From Mesotaenium endlicherianum (Eukaryota > Streptophyta > Zygnematophyceae > Zygnematales > Mesotaeniaceae), in contig WELA01010062.1 of NCBI GenBank assembly GCA_009602735.1, positions 84,900-116,168 of the forward strand: a DNA stretch of 31,269 bases. The letters run 5' to 3'. The position numbers and the translations under genes were made by a program. Shown piece by piece: positions 9,915 through 20,430 of the stretch. A model generated the notes under the pieces. That model did not search any database, was not told the DNA's origin, and worked only from the letters and a program-made list of their open reading frames with translations. The number at the start of each line of letters is the position of its first letter. The first letter of the stretch is position 1.

Positions 9915-10461
9915 TAGTTAGTTTGCCCAACACGCATATCCAAAAAAATGTATACGACACCCTAAAACTAAAGGAAAGACACAAGCTCGATCAAAAGGAC
10001 TTTGTTCCAACATGCTGATATAAATTCAAACAGTGTCGACAAAATATACATGATGTTGGCAGAAACGAGGACTTCTGTAAAGCAACGGATGTAATTTAGA
10101 TGGCAGCCGACAAGCGTGTAAAGTGGTCGGTGGATAGTCAAAACAGTTGACTAAAACGTTATTGAGTGGCCGAGGTTCAAACCTCATTCAAACCTTATAA
10201 GTTTAGTCTAATCATTGGGTTATGATGACACTGTGATGCTTTTAACACTCAACTACGTGCTAGAGTGAGAAGTGTGGTTGAGACGTTTGCCAAAGAGTCA
10301 ATTTCTTATCAACTGTCCTGTACAACCTTCGCCTTAGCCTGGGCACAAAGGGGTAAACTGAGAAATGACGCCCATTTGACAACATAAAAGTTGACATGAC
10401 TACGAGTGTAATAAAGTGTATCCTGCGAAGAATAACTTCGATGCCAACTACTTGTCTCAAT
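9915..10461. other. Spacer downstream of VPS45, with a Pol III B-box-like word
   Basis: Probably includes the VPS45 3' UTR at its right side. GGTTCAAACC at 10174-10183 matches a tRNA/SINE B box, but I could not fold a tRNA around it or find a convincing A box. Nothing else is supported. Confidence 0.4.
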
Positions 10462-13400
10462 TCATGTAAGCTGATCAAGATCTGTCCTGGAGTCGACTTG
10501 ATTGACCTCCCACAGATCTGACAAGAAGCTGCAGGGCACCAACGTCATGACGGAGGCAATCAGTTGGCGAGAACGCTTCTCAGTCACATCTCTTATCCAT
10601 ACATACAAAACACTAAAAGTTAATAGAAAAAGGAATGAGGAATTATTTTTTCCAGCTTATGCATTGCCGGGTATGCACGCGTGCCTCAGATAATGATTAT
10701 GACGGAAATTACTCACTTCATGATGCTTTAGAAGTAGCCCAAGAGGAGCATGCGTATCACAACGTGCTTAAAGAGGTACAGTGGCGATGCCTGTCAATGT
10801 TACCTGGTGGAGTTGAGCAAGCTGGTGCCTCCCAGGATGACGCGGGTGCTGCCGCCTGCGTTGGCGCTGCTACTGCTGTTGTGCAGAGCCACAGTCCTGG
10901 CTTCCTCATATGTGGTGCCGCCCACGATAAAGATCACCACTTCCTGCGGCCTGGAGCACATCAGGGGCTGCCTCGTCAGGGGCTGCTGCCAGATAGCTAG
11001 CTAGCAGCAGCAGGTGACAGACTAGAGGAACTAGGTGTGTCTCCATATGGGCGACACAACTGACATTGTGCTGCTTCTGCAGGAGTAGACAGAGAGAAGT
11101 GATGTCAAGTCATGAACTACCAGTACTAGTGGTACCCCAGCTTACCTACCTGCCCTGCTGGAAGTGGTTGCCGGCAAAGGGGTAGTCGGTGTCGCGCAAT
11201 CGGCCCTTGACCGCACTTTCCACCGTCTGCGCCAGCAGGGGCTGATGCTGGGTGTACACATTCTCCACTCCCTGCGCCCGCCCACATACTCGAGAGCACG
11301 AGGTGGTTGCCTTCTCAATCACCGGCCTCACGGCTGGGCTGGCTGGCAGCTTTTACTCACAACGGGCGCATGCACTTCTCGTTTGTATTCCTGAGCAGGT
11401 GCAGGAGTTGCTTGCTTGCCTTGAGGCCACGCTTGACGTTGCGAGCCATCATGTTGAACAGGTCGCGGTTGCCAAACAGATCGCCCACTCGCTTGTCAGC
11501 TCCACAGTGCCTCAACAGCGTGTACACAAGCTGCACAAGCATTATCAAGAAGGCAGAGAGCAAGAACTAAATGATCAGCAGAGCAGCTAGAAAGAAAAGC
11601 AAACAACCTTATGGCCCCTGAAATGTCCACTGTTGCCGCTAATATTTCCTGATATGAGATTGCCAGGTAGGTCAAAGGGTCTTACTCCGGGCTTCAGCTT
11701 GGTGGGCCTGGAGGCCAGCTTGGCCATGAGAGCCTCCAGCAGGCGCGGATTCTCCTTCTCGTAGCGCAGCGCATACAGCATCACCAGCCGCAACCGGTCC
11801 ACGTCTGCTACCTTGCCCTCCTCCTGATTCAGCTGGCTCATCACTATCTGCCTCACCACGCCCACAACCTCCCTCACTCAGTCCAGTCCCCTGCTGCGCC
11901 CGCCTGACATCATACCTGAGGAGGCGGAGGAGGAGGTAAGGGGGGGCAGGCACACTGTTAACAATCACAGACAGCACATTTCCTTCTCCATCTCCCCATG
12001 GTGATTATAGATGCAGCCAGATGGTGAAGCACAGACCTCGAAGGCAGCAGCCTGGCCGGAGGAGCAGGCAAGCTCTTGCTCTGTCTGAGAGAGAGCCATG
12101 AGCTGGCGCGCATCCACTGCGCGCTGCAACTCCGTCATCAGAGTCACGTGCTTCGACACGTTGCCCGCCTGCTTCCTGTACTCCGGATACGACTCCAGCA
12201 CTGCCGCCATGTCCTCTGCACGTGTGCGAACATGCCCATCACCCCATATACCCCACCCCCCCTCCCCCAACCCCCCAGGACAGCATAAACAAGCTTCATC
12301 GTCCAGAGAGAGAAAGGTCATGCCCCACCACCAAAACCTGCAGCATATAGCATTGTGGTTCAAAGAAAAGGCCGAAAGCACAAGCAGCAGCCACCTGTAG
12401 CAGCAGCCCCATAAGGTTGACGGTCTGGCCCTGCCTGAAGTGATCCCATTGCAATACGGCAGGAGAGCGAGTAGGAGGAGGAGGACAACAAATCCACCCA
12501 CCTAACGTATGCAAGCCCTTATTCCTCTTGTCGGCCTTCTGCAGCTCATCCACCATCTTGGCAATGTTGGCGCCCACGTCCCCAAAGTTGTCATACATGT
12601 TGGCCCGAAAGAACTCATCCTGCGTCTGTGACAGTACTACCTCCTGCTCCCCCAGACCCACACAGACTCAGACACACACAAGCTCACCCTGCTAGCCTGC
12701 CTGCCCTCAAGGAGCACTCAAGACTGGCCATGTTGCTGTGCACACACAGCATGACACTGAATATGAATGCCTGAAGGAATGCCGAAACCCGCAGCAGACA
12801 CAGTCAATTGCCTGCATATAACATTCTTCCTCCCCCCTTGTGCTTGCTTCTACAGCCTGCTGCCTTGCCTGCACAGACAGGAAACTCCAGCTGATGGCCA
12901 GCCAGAGACAACCTGACCAAAATCTCCATGCCTAGACAGGGTCAGTCTCTCGGGTATTCGATCCGTTGTAGTTAACAGCCTGGCCCTGACTGACGCGCAA
13001 ATGCACAGAGGAAGCGCCTACCTTCTGGTCCTGAGAAACGTGTGGCAGATGCCTGAGATCCACGCGGTTGTTGTGCAGCCCCAGCAACTCGTGCACCATA
13101 GCCTGTGATGCATGGACCAGGGTGACCGAACCTCAGTCAGCTCGGGAACCATACATGACAGATACAAACTGGCTTAGCCGCTAAGCAGGCAAGGCGGTAA
13201 CGAAGTAGTTACCTGGTACGTCCACTGGTTCAGGAGAGGAGTGACGGCATCGTCTCGCCTGTCAATGATGAGGAGCAGAGGCGCACTTTCTGATCGCCTG
13301 AAGTCAAACAGCGGCTTCTCTTGCTCGTACATCAGTTTCTGCAAAGATACATTATACAACCATCATATTATATGTGAGCTGATACACACGCTCATTCACC

Positions 13401-15196
13401 CATTCAGACTCTCACTCTCCCTTCCCTCCTTCCCCCTCTTCCCCTCCCCTAAAAGACTCCCCCTCTATATCCGTGTTCGTAGAAGGAGGGGAAGGAAGGG
13501 AGGTACCCCAGTGTTGATAGCAATGCGCTTGCAGATGTCGGAAGCTCTCTGGAAGCGGATGACAGGGCGCTTCTTGAGGGCCAGGAAGACGGCACTCAGA
13601 GCCTCCACACTTCTATCCACCACAGCCTGCATGCCCGGGTGGCTGTCATGCCCCGCCAGCATGTAGCAGCAGTAATTGTTAGCCAGATTCAGATTGAACA
13701 GGTACGGGTCCAAGGCTAGCACGTCACCATAGTATTCCTGCACCCACAGGAACGCGCTTCAACTGCTGGTCAGGAGGTTTTCAGGTACATTCTACGCCCA
13801 CGCGTTGATACCTGTGCAGCCTGACTGTGGTGATGGCTGCGTGCTCTAGAATTTTTTCTACAAGCCAAACAAACTTTGACGATTTGTCTATGCATACAAT
13901 AAACGCTCGGAAGAACTCGACCATAAGTTCTTCATAGTGCCGCTGTGTTCAAGCTACACAACACCCCTAGTGCGCCGATGCCATCAAGCAATGCAGTGCG
14001 TCACAAGAAAGTGGAAGCCGCGCAGGTAGACCACATAATTGCTGCTGCGGTCAGATGACATGGTACCCACAAAAACCAAAGCAGGGCGCTAACCTGCTAT
14101 TAGCATATGGGCCAAGGAGCACATGGCATTCTAGACAAGTTCTAAGGGGCCGGCCCACAACGCTTGATACTGTATAGCAGCCAAGATCCATAGGGTGCAG
14201 ACGGAAGCTCTGTGGGTAGTTCAACACTTTGACATATATGACTTCCCTTCTTTCCAGCCATACTGTATTGCAGTGATTACCTGTAACTGTCGCACAACAC
14301 AATGTTCATCTGCGTCTGCAAGGATATGGATGGAGCTGTTGCTTAAGATGTTTGAGAAATCTGCAGACCACACGACAGAAGTCCCTTATTGAGAAAAGTC
14401 ACTCTAAGCCAAGATCAGTAGCGGGCATTTACTCAAGCCCAGATTGTAAAACTTAAATTCATCCCAAACAAGAGAGACCTTCATTACAACGGCTCACATG
14501 AATAATTGCTAGAAAAAGAGTCAGAAGAAAGTTTTCCATGGTAGAAAACTTCAGAATTTCATATGTGAAGGAATACGCCCGACTAGTCACATCTCCTTCC
14601 AAATTCGACTCAGCTTTAGTCAAACTAGAAAAGACGTAAGGCACAGAGAAAGGTCCTCACATATATGATATTCGCCAAAGCGAGGTTGAGCTAGGTGACG
14701 CTTGAGATGATTAATGCTGTCCACTGTTGGTCGTAAGAAGTAGACTGCTTTCAGATGGCTCATGACATCTCTGGAGGTTGCATCCACATTCTCTACCAGA
14801 AACACTTCCTTGTGCAGAATCTCAGACTGGCTTAAAGCCAAGCTTACTATACCAAGCTGTAAACACCCATCAAGAACGTTACCCCCAGACTTGTGTTGGT
14901 ATACCACAGCAAGCCTTGAGCCCCTTACTCATCAGATCCCTAATGGAAGAGTTAGACGTTTCTTATTCTTTACTAGCATATATATGAGATTGAGCTCATG
15001 CATTTCTTCCTGTCACAAGTTCACTTCCACATTTTATGCATGCCCCTTAAAAACATGGGTGGGTGGTGCCTCGTTCCAGGACAGGTGATAAGAGAGAGGT
15101 TCCAACCGTTTCTTTGTCCACCAACAAAATTTTCATCCCCGAGACTTCATTCAGCATCCTCGTGACGTAATCCCTGACTGCAGCAAGAACCACCAT
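10462..15196 (-). CDS. VPS45: VPS45, Sec1/Munc18-family vacuolar sorting protein
   Basis: Complete 13-exon gene, 584 aa (Arabidopsis VPS45 is about 570). Exons in order: 15107-15196, 14661-14856, 14281-14360, 13507-13737, 13213-13338, 13022-13102, 12502-12643, 12037-12215, 11686-11868, 11420-11530, 11150-11271, 10804-10950, 10462-10528. Lengths total 1,755 bp and all phases agree. Landmarks: start [152 protein letters not shown] proteins clasp syntaxins; in plants VPS45 binds SYP41-type t-SNAREs at the trans-Golgi network to permit fusion on the vacuolar and recycling routes. Intron 10 uses a GC donor. The last exon and the acceptor of exon 9 rest on phase and weaker similarity. Confidence 0.94.
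11418..11419 (-). other. GC splice donor of VPS45 intron 10
   Basis: The exon ends ...CTCAAG and the intron starts GCAAGC, the standard context of GC-AG introns. Phase 0 joins RGLK to GVENVYTQ, the continuous family sequence. Confidence 0.85.
13400..13502. repeat. Polypyrimidine/polypurine imperfect inverted repeat in VPS45 intron 4
   Basis: On the plus strand about 13410-13450 is nearly all C/T and about 13481-13502 nearly all A/G. The right arm's complement matches the left arm in blocks (CTCCCTTCC and TTCCCC) with small gaps, so the transcript could fold across most of this 168-bp intron. The donor of intron 4 lies at the edge of the purine arm. Confidence 0.55.
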
Positions 15197-16067
15197 AATG
15201 CTAGACTCGTTGACCTAGGATGACAACCTAGGTGATCTTAGCTTTGGACGCCATATAAGTGAAGATAGTCCTGAATAGGAGAGGTACGCCACGAGAACTT
15301 CATTAGATGGTACTCCTGATCTCTTGGGACTGACTATGCGAGTTGTCTGGCCTGCTTACGAGGTCCGCAGTATGTGCTTGTGTGGATGCGTACGCGTATA
15401 ATGCAGGAAGAATGTGATGCTACGATGTGCTGAAGACATGCATGCTACATCATAGGAAGCTCAAACCTTTAACTTCGTATTTGCCCCCTTCCTGCGAAGC
15501 GAAATATGGAGTGTCGACGGAGAGTGCATTAACAGAAAACAGAAACTTAGGAACCGTTAGCCTGGTTCTGCCAAGGCACGACTAGGAGCTCCCTGATGAC
15601 CGTGTCCACGGTTTCGTCAACATGATGAAACGACACTCTGCTATGGTCTGCTGTCCGCCCCCGCACAGTGCATCCAAGGAGGCTTGGATGCTTTGGTATC
15701 AAGCACGAACCAGCTAATGCTGAGAGCCAACTCACCACCTACTCTTGGTAGTGCATGTGTCTCCTTGGGTCGTGCATGGTCGAGCACTTCTCGCCAAACA
15801 CGCCCCTCTTTAGCCGACTGGTACATGCCGATGGGAGTCTGCTTCGTCCCTTAATAGTGCAGTATATGTACCACTGAAGTAGAGAGTAGGAGGGCATGTT
15901 CATTTCCTCTACTTGAAGCTTTTAAATTATGTGACAGCTTTGAGTCCAGCCAAAAGAAATTAGTGACAATTGTCTTTCTCTTGGACAAGGCAGCGCATTT
16001 TCCTTTCTTAACAATGGTCGGAGCTTGATCTCATGTATAGCTGAAACTTGTCTGGTACTGGCCAATC
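15197..16067. other. Shared upstream region of VPS45 and RPUS6 (head-to-head genes)
   Basis: 871 bp between the VPS45 start codon (minus strand) and the RPUS6 start codon (plus strand). It must hold both 5' UTRs and promoters unless there are upstream noncoding exons. I recognise no clear TATA box or other element on either strand and no supported ORF. Confidence 0.55.
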
Positions 16068-19000
16068 ATGATAGGGCTTTGTGCATCACGAGCACAGCTG
16101 CAATTGTGCTTCTTATGTCAGCAGAATGCACTACGCGGGGGCATCCAGTATATAGTGTGCTCATCATCAGCTTCATTGTCAAAACTAACTCACGGACCAC
16201 ATAGTGCGTCTTTATGGAAGCGGCAATTCTTGTTAAAAAGGATGAAGGATACAACCCATGTGGGGGCACGCCTGCATGTGAGATGTATTGGAGCAGTAGC
16301 CAGAGCTCAACCACAGCCTGCCTATCTTGACAGGTATGTCGACAGGACATAGTGCAAGTGACAAACAGCTTTTCTTATCGGCTTTGGGTAGATTCATTCT
16401 TCAAGTTAGTCTGGCTCCACAGGAGTCCTCAGCCTGCAGCATGCAACTCTGATTCTCCTTGTCTACACAGCAACAAGTAGGTTCTCACTTAGCAACTTCA
16501 GCCCAGTACTGCCTACTAGGGCTGAAACTTGGAGGGATAAATGTTGAAATCTTGCAGGGGAGCAATCAATTACGAATGCCTTGGAGATACTTCGCAGCTG
16601 CCTCCTCGTGTGGAGCATCTCTTGGTCAACTCCTCAGGTGCTGCTCTCCATGTGGTGGCTGCAGCCTTGGACTTGCCCTGCAGGTAAATACAGTGCAAGT
16701 CCTGAAGTTGCCCCACCTCTCTTGCCTCAAATCAGCCTTGCAGTCACGGTAGCTCAAGCTGAATTCGTAGTCAGCTGCCATTGTTCCATCTCCATGTCAT
16801 GATTGACAGCCCTGCTGCTCTCCTCACCGTGAGCAGGTGTACAAGGTGCTTCAAAATCATTGTCCACATCTGGAAACGAAGGAGTGTAGTTTGTTTTCAA
16901 TAAAGGACAGTCCATCTGATTACTGCCGCCTGCAAATTTGGGCCTACAATGTGTGATGAGCTGCCGTGCAAAGAGGCACCATGCTGCAAAGTTCACCTCA
17001 CACTTATCGATGAAGCTGTTGAAGGCCAAACCTTTCCTGGCATGCTGCATGCAAAACAGCCTGCTGTGAGTATGGAGGGAGGGAGGCTTGTGAGAGTTCT
17101 GAGTAGCACCTGTGTGGGCATGATGGTGGCAGCTATGTTGCAGACCTCATCCACTACGGTGCTGTCTTTTACTGCCCCCAGGTTCCACCCATGCCAGCGC
17201 ACGCATCCCCGTTGCTTGTGGCTGCCTACGAAGCAAGGTTGTCAGATTTCAAGCGCACACACCCGCCAGCATTTCCAGTTTGTGAGGAGGAGGAGGAGAA
17301 TGAGCCTGCGGCCTTTGTCAGTACGCTCCGGCCACTGATGGTGTCCAGCTCCACCACACTCCAGGTGGTCCCTGCCCAGCAGACTCGTCAGGGTGGGCCA
17401 ACTTGGTCACCAGGCTGGGCGCCTGTGGAGGGTGCTCCTCAACAGCACCCAGCTCAAGGAGCAGTAGCCCCAGGAGAAGGAGGGCAGCACTCCGCTTCTG
17501 CTACTACCGGGGACAAACAGGAGCAGCAGGAAGGTGATGCCAGGGGGAGGATAAGGGACATGCAACAGCAGCAGCAGCAGCAGCAGCAAGTTGGGAGGAT
17601 GAGGAAGCAAGAGAGAGCGAAGCCGCCGCCTCCAGCCGACAAGCCGAGGCGCCTGCAGGACGGCGAGGAGGTGGTGCAGGCGGGCGGCTACATGCGTGTG
17701 CACGTGCATCCCAAGCGCTTCTTCAGGTCTCTGGTACCTATTCACTGCTGGCTTTCATCAAAAATTTTGCTATCATTGCTTGCCGGCCGTCAATCGCAAT
17801 GGGGGCGCATGACCCTGCCTGATGATGTGCAGACAATGAGTTGGGGGCGGTTGTCTGTTAGTCAGGTGCTATGAGGTGGACTGGAAGAAGCTCATCTTGG
17901 CGGAGACCGACGATTATGTAGTCATCAACAAACCTTCAGGAGTCCCTGTGAGCAGAAAGTGACGTCCTTCCTATTCTTAGTTCATCTTGCCGCGGTTCCT
18001 CTCGACTTACCAATATACGGGGCTAGAGCACGTCGATGCTTGGTGCTGCCTTTTATCCTCCTCTCTGTCTTCTATGAGGCCATAGAAGGGGAGCACTGAC
18101 TGGAACTGCGTGCGACGGTGATTGGGCACAGGTGGCCGGTGCAGTATGCAACCGCATCGAGTCGTGTACGGTGTTTGCTGCCCGTGCCCTGGCCCTGCCT
18201 GAGCCCCTGCGGCCCACCCACATGCTGGACACGTGTACTCAGGGCTGGTATGCTCACGGATTCTCATGTTCCTCCATCCCTCCCTCCATCCACTGGAGGA
18301 CGCTGCATAGCCAGCCCATTCTGCCCAACTGGGGTAGGTGCCAACATGGCACCCCTGCCTCAGGTGCCAGTCTTTTTGCCGCTGCTTCTTGTAGCCTGTC
18401 AGACAGCAAGCATACAGCACATCTCTAAACATGTGGCGCTGTTGCTGAGTGCAGTCTGGTGATGGCCAAAACTGCCGAGTTTGCTGCTCTCTTCAACATG
18501 CTCCTGCAGGTGCATCTCTTTCATTGCTTTCTGTTACTGCGGTATCATTTTGGGTTGACGCTCGACGTGTGAGCACCTGAATATATAGGCTGTTGCTACA
18601 ACCCTGCATTGAATGGTCTACCTACCTCTGTTTTCTTTGACGGGAGGAAAGAAGTCAGTCATGCATGAAGCGCGTTCATGCTCAGGGTAGTATGACTTTG
18701 CAAAAATGATGGCTGCTGCTGTAAAGCCTCTCTCTGACATTGGCTAGTGCAGACACGCATGAATAGTTGCATCAGAACTAGTTTTCTGAAATAGTGTTTG
18801 TGTTGGAGATTATCTGTAAGGGGCCAAAGTGCCGTGGTGCAGCCGTGGATAAAGTAAGAAAGTGTGCGGGCTGTTGGTGTACATCACAGAAGCGCGAGGT
18901 GCACAAGACATACAGGGCGCTTGCGGTGGCACCCGTGGCTTTAGGCAGGCTCATTCATTACATGCGCCGTGACCGCTACCCGCCTCGCATTGTTGTTCCA

Positions 19001-19980
19001 GGTAGGCATAGGCACTTGCCACACTTAATCGCCCGCTTTCGGTGCCCTGGTCATCGAACACTCGCTTCTTGTTGAGACCCATGCCGACCCCTTGTAAACG
19101 CGTCTCCTCACTTCAGATGGACGGGTTACCGACTATCATTGAGAATTTTGAGCTACAAATTGCCTGGCATGAGCAGAAGAGAGGCCTGGGTGGTTCATGT
19201 GTGAGCTGCAAGTGCTGTCATGTACACGCCTGCCCTGGCCCACGGCGGCTGCTGCCGCTTCTGTGGGTGCTGAGATTGGCGGCTGGTTTTCTGCGGAGTG
19301 GGCATATGAGTGTACCATTCGCCTTATCACTGGCAGGACACACCAGGTACGGCCCCGCTTATTAGTTTCCTCACAGTAAATGCTAGGGTCATGTCTCAGA
19401 GCTACAAAAAAATAAAAATGCCATGCTTGTGACTGGCAGAGGGTTCCTGCTTCTGGTTCGCTGTCTTTATCTGAAAATGCCAACATTATGGTGGACACCT
19501 CTGGGACTTGACTTTGCCTGCTGTCATCTTTCTTTCATCGGCCTGGAAGTGTCATGCACAAATTGAAGGCACTTTAGGCCTTGCGTTCCAGGACTAAGGA
19601 ACTTTGACATGTTAATATTTTGTTCTTTGTGACAGTTGCGGGCTCAGCTAGCTGCAATAGGAGCCCCGCTCATTGGTGACACGTTATACATGCCCGCTGC
19701 AATGGCCAGACACCAAGTAACCCACAATTTAGCGACAAAGTCCAACTGCGGGCTGCAGTCATCGGAGGAGAGCTTGGCTTTGTCAAGTAATCAACTTATT
19801 GAGGGTGCTGACGTTGCAACAGAGGTCCTAGAGGACACAGCAGGCTGGGAGAAGGCTCATGGGTTGGATCCTTCGGGTGCGGTCGGTCTGCAAGCCTGGC
19901 AAATATTCTGGGACGATCCAACCCTTGTTGAAACTTTGGAAGCTGGCTTGCCGTGGTGGAGGGAAGATTTATCATTGTGA
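16068..19980 (+). CDS. RluA-family RNA pseudouridine synthase, plant RPUS6-like, organelle-targeted
   Basis: Complete nine-exon model, 621 aa: 16068-16333, 16558-16683, 17133-17726, 17866-17947, 18132-18247, 18455-18509, 18890-19001, 19177-19346, 19636-19980 (1,866 bp, all phases consistent). It isomerises uridine to pseudouridine in an RNA whose identity the sequence does not show. Residues 1-85 are rich in Ser/Ala/Arg/Gln with few acids, like a plastid or mitochondrial transit peptide. Residues about 109-145 (PPRVEHLLV through YVADLIHYGAVFY) resemble an S4-like RNA-binding part. The linker has a nine-Gln run and acidic stretches. Then VHVHPKRFFRCYEVDW and VVINKPSGVPV; the catalytic loop THMLDTCTQG with Asp389 (RluA HRLD motif); KTYRALAVAPV; and RTHQLRAQLAAIGAPLIGD. 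The start exon is chosen because its ORF, donor gtatgt and phase 2 fit exon 2. Its exon 1 and linker are less conserved than the core. Confidence 0.9.
17563..17589 (+). repeat. CAG microsatellite encoding polyglutamine in RPUS6
   Basis: Nine consecutive Gln codons, CAA followed by seven CAG and a closing CAA, within exon 3 in the linker between the N-terminal and catalytic parts. Likely length-polymorphic. Confidence 0.85.
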
Positions 19981-20430
19981 AGCACAGGAACCAAACAGGC
20001 AGCTTCTCCTATATTCATGCCTCCACTCTTTGCTTGCCTGTTGGAGCAACTCTAATCTGCATACATATTCTTTTTTGAGAGTGTGATTGGCGGTCAAATG
20101 ATGCATGCAATGTTATCTCTCCATTCAAATGTCAGCTGCGAGAGGGATATAGACAGCTCTGGCAGCCCAGTGCCCTTCAACCAGTAACTGTCAATTGGTC
20201 TGTACCATTTTGTCGTCAATTTTCTTAACCAAGCACCTGCAAATGTTCCACCTCCCTGTTAGCCAAAACCTTCCAACATGATTGCGTACTTGCGTTGGAG
20301 TTCTAAAAAAACCTGTGACACTTGCAGTCTTCTATGTGTGGAGCTAAACCAGAAATGTCCAGTTCGTAAGGACGGTGAAGCACCACTTAATACGCCAAGC
20401 AAGCAAGTCTGCAGTACTGGACGTCACGCA
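19981..20430. other. Convergent 3' intergenic region of RPUS6 and rhomboid
   Basis: 450 bp between the stop codons of two genes pointing at each other, so both 3' UTRs and polyadenylation signals must be in or near here and may overlap. I see no gene and no unambiguous AATAAA on the expected strands. Confidence 0.5.

Noticed and set aside
10130..10200. tRNA or tRNA-derived SINE
   Set aside because: Only a B-box match (10174-10183); no acceptor stem, weak A box, no repeat tail or target duplication found.
13888..14020. Open frame on the minus strand in VPS45 intron 3 ([19 protein letters not shown])
   Set aside because: First considered as the missing VPS45 exon 3, but 14281-14360 gives the true sequence ([11 protein letters not shown]) with perfect phases.
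16949..17065. Candidate RPUS6 exon starting MCDELPCKEAP with donor gtgagt
   Set aside because: The adjoining exon extends upstream to 17133 with YVADLIHYGAVFY, a conserved family segment, and joins 16683 in the correct phase, leaving this stretch in an intron.
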